A DNA stretch of 64,000 nucleotides from Chelydra serpentina (Eukaryota > Chordata > Testudines > Chelydridae). The stretch spans positions 868,001 through 932,000 of the forward strand of contig JBAIAC010000132.1 in assembly GCA_037349315.1 (NCBI GenBank), written 5' to 3'. This document shows, in pieces, positions 57,501 to 64,000 of the stretch (positions are counted from its first letter, which is position 1; each line of letters starts with the position of its first letter). The notes under the pieces are model-generated. The model searched no databases. It saw nothing but the letters and a program-made list of their open reading frames with translations, and was not told the DNA's origin. Made by a program: the position numbers and the translations under genes.

Positions 57501-60500
57501 TCTATCTAATTATCTATCTAGCTATCTATTTATCTTTCTTATTATCTATTTATTTATCTAATAATCTATCTAATTATCTATCTATCTAATTATCTATCTA
57601 TCTATTTATCTATCTAATTATCTACCTATCTAATAATCAACATATCTATCTAATTATCTATCTTTCTAATTATCGAATTTTCTATCTATCTAATTATCTA
57701 TCTATCTATATATTTATCTATCTATCTAATAATGTACCAATCTATCTAATTATCTATCTATCTAATTATCTATCTAATGCTCTATCTAATAATCGATCTA
57801 ATTAACTAATTATCTTTCTTTCTAATTATCTATCTAGCTATCTATTTATCTATCTAATTATCTATGTATTTATCTAATAATCTATCTAATTATCTATCTA
57901 TCTAATTATCTATCGGATGATCTATCTAGCTATCTAAATATCTATCTAATTATCTATATAATTATCCCTCTTTCTAAATATCTATCTATCTATTTATCTA
58001 TCTAATTATCTACCTATCTAATAATCAACATATCTATCTAATTATCAATCTTTCTAATTATCGAATTTTCTATCTATCTAATTATCTATCTATCTATCTA
58101 ATTATCTATCTATCTAATAATGTACCAATCTATCTAATTATCTATCAATCTAATTATCTATCTAATTATCTATCTATCTAATTATCTATCGAATTATCTA
58201 TCTAGCTATCTAAATATCTATCTAATTATCTATCTAATTATCTCTCTTTGTAAATATCTATCTATCTATTTATCTATCTAATTATCTACCTATCTAATAA
58301 TCAACATATCTATCTAATTATCTAATTTTCTATCTATCTAATTATCTATCTAATTATCTACCAATCTATCTAATTATCTATCCAATTATCTCTCTAGCTG
58401 TCTAATTATCTATCTAATTATCTATCTTAATAATTATCTAATTATCTATCTATCTAATTATCTATCTATCTATATAATTATCTAATTCTCTATCTATCGG
58501 TCTAATTATCGATCTAATTAACTAATTATCTATCTATCTAATTATCTATCTAGCTGTCTATTTATCTATCTAATAATCTATGTATTTATCTAATAATCTA
58601 TCTAATTATCTATCTAGCTAATAATCTACCTATCTATCTAATTATCTATGTAATTATGTATCTTTCTAATTATCTAATTTTCTATCTATCTAATTATTTA
58701 TCTATCTATCTAATTATCTATTTAGCTATCTAAATATCTATCTATCTATCTATTTATCTATTTAATTACCTAATATGTAATTATCTAATTACCTACATCT
58801 CTAATTATCTATCTATCTAATTATCTATGTAATTATCTATCTATCTATCTAATTATCTATAAATCTAATTATCTATCTAATTATCTATCTAATTATCGAA
58901 TTATCTATCTATCTAATTATCTATCTAATTATATACCTATCTAATAATCTACTTATCTATCTAATTATCTATCTATCTAATTATCTAATTTTCTATCTAT
59001 TTAATTATCTATCTATCTAATAATCTACCAATCTATCTATCTATCTAATTATCTATCTAATTATCTGTCTAGCTATCTAATTATCTATCTTATTATTTAT
59101 CTAATTTTCTATCTATCTATTTATCTATCTAAATATCTAATTATCTATCTAATTATCTATCCATCTAATTATCTATCTAATATCTATCTATCTATCTAAT
59201 TATCTATCTATCTCTCTAATTATCTATCTATCTCTCTAATTATCTCTCTAATTATCTATCTTGCTAAGTATCTATCTAATTGTCCAATTATCTGTCTATC
59301 TACCTAATTATCTATATATCTAATTATCTATCTAATTATCTACCTATCTAATAATCTACATATTTGTCTAATTATCTATCTATCTAATTATCTAAGTATC
59401 TTTCTTTGTAATTATCTAGTTTTCTATCTATTTAATTATCTATCTATCTAATTATCTATCTATCTATTTATCTATCTATCTAATTATCTATCTATCTAAT
59501 TATCTATCTAGCTGTCTAATTATCTATCTAATTATCTATATTTCTAATTATCTAATTTTCTATCTATCTTATTATCTATCTATCTAATTATCTATCTAAT
59601 TCTCTATCTATCTAATTATCTATCTTGCTAATTATCTATATAGCTATCTATTTATCTATCTAATTATCTATTTATTTATCTAATAATCTAATTATCAATC
59701 TATCTAATTATCTATCGAATTATCTATCTAGCTATCTAAATATCTATCTATCTATCTATCTAACTAGTTTCAGCTGCAGAGTTGAGTGATGCCACTGGGT
59801 ATGGCCATCCCGTCGGAAGAGTGTGTGAGTGAGAGTGAGCCTATGTTTGGGACACCTTTTCTAGCCCCCTCCCTATCTGGGGTGAGCAGAGGGGATCCCG
59901 AAAAGCCTGCTCAGTCACAGCCGCTGCTGCCGAAAGGCACTTCTGTCTCAATCAAGCACAAAACGACCATCACACAGCTCCCGACTGCATGCAGATTTGT
60001 GACAGATCACAGATCCTGTCTTCTCCACCACTCGTCTGTCGCCACAGAACTTTGTGCGGGTGTGAACCCTTTGGCAGAGGACTGTCACGAAACATGACAA
60101 GAGCCTGAGCCGTGGCAAGGAGATCCAGGGGCCTCCCTCCTGCTGTAGCCCTCATCCGCCTTCACAGAGGTTTGGACCACGGTTAGTCAGGAGCCTCGCC
60201 TCAGGCCTGCTCGCCAAGGGGGACCCTACGAGGAGTATAAAAGCAACATAGACAATATAGGCTGACGGTCTTTATCCAATGCAAGCCTCCCCACCACGAC
60301 AAGGGGGGGGGGGTCCATCAATAAGGAGCACAACATTTCATTACCCCGCTCCCCACCCCACTCAATACTACAGTGAAATGAAACCCAGAACCAGCCACAA
60401 TGTCATTTTGGGAAATCAGCTGCTTTTGCTGAGCACCCAGGTAGCATAGGCAGGACCATGGAAATACAGTCTGCTCCTGAAGTCCTTTTACCCCCAGATT

Positions 60501-61322
60501 GTCACTAGATGTTGGGTCTGCTTCTAATAATACAAAAGCAGCCAGCTCTCCCCTCCCCCCAGCTCCTCCCACCTGCCTGGTGAGAACAATAGACCCTCCC
60601 CGACCCTGGGGAGCAAGTGTTTCCCCTGGAGCAGCAGCGACACCCGGTGGCCAGTCGGGGTATGGCACAAAGAGTGTTTCCCAAGGAGGGGTAGTGACAA
60701 CCTGTGGCCAGCAGGGGCAGTGCCAGCCTCTACCCAGTGGCGGGGGGCTGAGGTGAAGTAGACAGAAGATTGTGGGAGCTGTGCCCCCCCCCATGAATCT
60801 CTGCTGCTCTCTGTGGCCCCACCCCCTGCACCTCCTCAGTGAAATGTAAGCCCCGCCTCCTCCCCTACAAGGCCCCGCCCCCTGCCCAGGTCAGAGGCCA
60901 GAAGCCAGAGCCGGGAGGGAGCTGGCTGGTGCCATGGTGCAGGGAGGTGTAGCGCTGCCCTGTCTTGTCCTCCTGCTGCTTGGGGCTGTGACTGCCCCTC
61001 AGCTCCCGGCTGCCACCCTTCTACTGCTCGCAGCCATGAGAGCTGCCTGGGTGGGGGCCGGGCCAGGCCCCGGTGCCAGCAGGGTCCCCGGGGTATAGAG
61101 ACCATGGGCAACTGAGAGGGCACAAAGGGCTCCCCCAAGCTTACCGGGCCCCAGTTACATGCAGAGGCCTTTCCTCAGATCTACAGATCTACAGATCCAG
61201 ACGAACACAGCTACCCCTCTGATAATAGAAACAAGTCTGCTGTCACAGCCGGCGCATCTGCCTGCCAGCGCTAGAGCTCACAAGGTCCGGACGCTGGAGG
61301 CTGGGTACTGGATGTGGTAGGT

Positions 61323-61614
61323 TTCTGGAAAACTGAGTGGAGCATTGGCAGCAGCGTCTGATGTTTTACTGTCTAGCCGGCTTGCTTCCTAGAATGAACA
61401 CTCATTGAGTGGAGTGATCCCCAGGGAGTAGCTCAAACCTCCAAAGTGTCTGGCCAGCGGCAGGACATTAGCACAGCAAGGGAGGGGTGTGGCAGTGACA
61501 TCACAAAGGCCGTTTGCAGGACCTCAGACCATTGGTCAAAGGTGGTGGGGAGGCGGTGACCTCCCAGAGAGATGCTGACATCAGCCAGGCAGGACAGTGG
61601 CAAGGGGCCACTAA
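61323..61614 (+). repeat. Dispersed ~290-bp repeat (copy C)
   Basis: Counterpart of 33446-33737. Confidence 0.8.
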
Positions 61615-61657
61615 GAGACCGGCTTGAAACTGACCGGCTTGAAACTGACTAGCTTGA

Positions 61658-61757
61658 GTTTCAAGCTGGTCTCTTCTCTCTTCTCCCCAAAGCGGAGAAG
61701 TTTCAAGCTGGTCAAACTTCTCCGCTTTGGCGAGAAGAGAAGAGATCAGCTTGAAAC
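61658..61757. repeat. 100-bp palindrome (copy C)
   Basis: Same stem as 33781-33880, with no visible loss of pairing. The Tigger-like ends follow at about 61777-61854. Confidence 0.9.
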
Positions 61758-62478
61758 GGTAAATTTTCATAACCCCCCCCTATAACGTGACCCTGCATTT
61801 ATCGCAATGGAATTTTATGGACCCCAATTATCACGTTATAGTGGGGTTTCACTGCATTACTGCCGGCTGTCTGCAGACTCAGGCAGGCTGCACTGCATTT
61901 ACATGCTGGTCATGTGTGGATGATTTTTTTTTCTTTTTTGCAACAATAAGGGCTGGAAATTTCTGTCTTAAGAGATTTACCTCTGCTGCACAGCTCCATA
62001 AGAATGAGTGCATTTTTCCACCGATTCCTCAGCCATGGAATAACTAGGGATCTGACTACAGGTAACAATCCTCCACTGGTCTCCAGGGGATAGACAGATG
62101 GGCCTCATGGGCCTTTTCCATCACTGCCTTCTCTTACACAGTAAGGAGCAGTCAGACCCAGGGATGTTGAGTGAGCCCCAAACTCATTTAGTGGCTCTGT
62201 ACTGGATCTGAGAGGAAGTGGGGTGACACATAGAAATCAGGACAACGCTGGAATTCTCCAGAAAACTGGCATGTCTCCATCCTGGGGAGTGCAGGAGGAG
62301 GGGTTGGCTCCTCAGTGGCTGGGCCTGGGCATCTCCTCTTAGTAAGCATGAGCAGCTCTCTGCGCAACAGGAAACACTCCAACTGGGTGAGTCCGATGGA
62401 CCCTTCCCGGACTGTGGCCTGTCAGTTGGAGCAGGAAGAGAAATACTGGACTGAGGTGATAACAGAGCAACTCCCTAC

Positions 62479-62631
62479 CTGTCCGATGACAACGTGTGTG
62501 CCACAGGTTAGAACCACGTCATGGGGGTGGGAGCGGGCCAGCAAGGCCGTGGCCCTCAGCACTGCTTTCCTGGCTCCGCGATCATGGATGTTGTCTAGCC
62601 AGATTAAGATACCTCCTACAATGTCCCCAAC
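62479..62631 (-). CDS. MROH-like gene, exon C (copy C)
   Basis: Translation and splice sites are identical to 34602-34754 ([11 protein letters not shown] version). 51 codons in phase 0. The rest of this copy of the gene lies past the window edge, so completeness cannot be judged. Confidence 0.6.
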
Positions 62632-64000
62632 CTGGAAGAATGCCAGAAAGTCGAGGGATGGATTTATCAATGAGTGGCTTCCTCCCAGGTAACCCCTCCT
62701 GGCAGCCCTGCAAGCCGCCTCTCACCTCAGTTTCCCATAATCTCAAGAAAGAGGCTTTGACAAGTTCGGGAACCCCAGTCTTCCTGAGGTCTGGTTTAGC
62801 GCCTTAAAGCTCAGAAACACACACAAAAGCCTTCCCCAAAACCTTGCAGTGGGCACAGCCCAAACTCCCTGTTTGGCCTGGAGGATGTTCCCTGGGGCTC
62901 AGCTCTGTGCTGATTGCCCGCAGGTTGAGAACTACTGCTCCAGACCCAGCTGGCTCTACTGATGTACCGCAGAGCCCACCCCAGAGATGGCAGGGAGGGC
63001 GAGCTGGATGGGGTGAGCCAGCTCCAGGCCCCAGCCCAAAGGAGAACCTCTGTCCTGCGGGATTGTAAAACCTGCCGTAAGAATCCTAAAGCCGGGTCTC
63101 TAACCTCGGGCTCAGGCTATGGCCCTAAGAACAGCCATGTAGACATGGTGACTTGGGCTGGAGCCCAGGCTGTGAAGCCAGCCTCCTCCCCAGGCTTCAG
63201 AGATCAAGCTCCAGCCCAAGCCCAGAAGAGTCTGCATTGCTGTGTGGGCCCCACAGTGCCAGCCCGGCATAGGGCCAGGCTTTAAGGCTCCTGCTGCAGA
63301 GTTTGCAACACAGGATAGACAGACCCTAAAGGGACAAGCCACCCCCTAGGGCTCTTCCATGAGGAATTGGTCATTGCTCTTTCCTCTCTCGAACAAGGAG
63401 CAGGAGCTACACCCCGGGTGGCTGGATTCTGTCAACCTGTTCTGCTAGCAGGAGTTAGAGCCTGGCACAAATCAATCGCTGATTGAGGGGCCATTTGTTA
63501 ACTTCCCACTGGGATCTGTTGGAAACAGGGAACTCGGCCAGAGACAGGGTGACCTGCAGGAAACGCTAGGAACAGGCAGGTTGGGGGAGGAAGCTCAGGC
63601 TGAGGATTGGGTTTGTTTATTAGTCTCCGAGTTTCCAGGAAAGCCATAGCCCAGGAAGGGAATAAGTCTGCACTTACGCGCCATGTGCAGGCGGTATTTG
63701 GAGTAGGGCAGCAATGTCACCTATTTCCAGGACGAGCGATTAAAGGCACCGTTTAAAGGACTGTAGGGAACGTGAACCCTGATTCCTTTCTCAATCAGCC
63801 GCGCAGGCTTGGGCAATTCAAGGAGCTCTCTGGGCTTCAGTTTCCCCAGGTGTCTAATGGGTAGAATTCCTACCTCCCAGGAGGGCGGTGGAGCTTAATA
63901 ATTCAGAGGAGTAAATGATGCTGAGAGACTCCTACCCAGGGGATGTAGAAATAAAGTCTGCCAGAAAGCTCCCTAGGACAATCTAATTCACGGGGGAGGC
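62632..64000 (-). other. Putative intron B-C (copy C), partial
   Basis: Counterpart of 34755-36123, with the hairpin repeat at about 63153-63219 and the MIR-like piece at about 63750-63905. Confidence 0.5.

Larger units (their letters stand above)
44066..59762. repeat. TCTA/AATTA satellite array 3 (15.7 kb)
   Basis: Same satellite as array 2, and partly collinear with it at both ends. Unlike array 2 it contains telomere-type seeds and an obvious higher-order tandem in its middle. No gene. Confidence 0.97.
59763..64000 (-). repeat. Segmental duplication, arm copy C (cut by window end)
   Basis: Direct copy of 31888 to about 36123 at an offset of 27,875-27,877. Most long open frames are identical in translation to copy B, which points to a recent event. 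Includes the LINE 5' region (59763-60315), GC-rich DNA, dispersed repeat, palindrome and exon C. Exons B and A would lie beyond 64000. Confidence 0.95.

Overview
The window looks like nuclear DNA from a reptile, most likely a turtle. The evidence is a chicken-repeat-1 (CR1) LINE with a recognisable endonuclease, several old MIR-type SINEs, decayed tRNA relics, an LTR of a type I associate with turtle genomes, and intron/exon structure. The organism call rests on recognising repeat families by eye, not on a search. No bacterial or plasmid features were seen.

Layout. About half of the window (1-435, 17138-31887, 44066-59762) is a simple satellite made of TCTA units broken by AATTA, that is, interrupted (GATA)n on the other strand. 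Three blocks of complex DNA lie between the arrays. Block A is 436-17137, block B is 31888-44065, and block C is 59763-64000, cut by the window end. B and C are direct copies with a period of about 27,875 bp, which includes the intervening satellite. The first 7.7 kb of A (436-8113) is an almost gap-free inverted copy of 31888-39565. The last 1.9 kb of A (15201-17137) is a direct copy of 42115-44065. Each block also has private sequence: 8114-15145 in A (two LINEs, tRNA relics, MIRs) and 39566-42114 in B (an extra exon, CR1 3' pieces, a tRNA-Cys relic and most of an LTR).

Genes. The shared arm carries pieces of one multi-exon protein gene, on + in A and on - in B and C. I can place up to four coding exons: exon 0 at 40077-40218 (B only), exon A, exon B and exon C. 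Intron phases agree between exon 0 and exon A and between exon B and exon C. The exon B plus C peptide resembles the HEAT-like repeat core of maestro heat-like repeat (MROH) proteins. No copy is a complete gene within the window. Copy A has lost exon 0, because satellite replaces the sequence upstream of the arm.

History. The junctions show which side is original. At 8113 the arm runs on into a LINE in A but is cut by satellite in B and C. At 39565 the arm runs on into exon-bearing sequence in B but is cut by satellite in A. At 15146-15200 a 55-bp scrap of satellite, partly in reverse orientation, separates the inverted part of A from the direct part. Together these suggest an older locus in the order reverse(8114-15145), arm, 39566-42114, 42115-44065. 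It was amplified inside the satellite, and one copy suffered an inversion. The arrays also hold higher-order duplications and three short blocks of telomere-type CCCTAA repeats.
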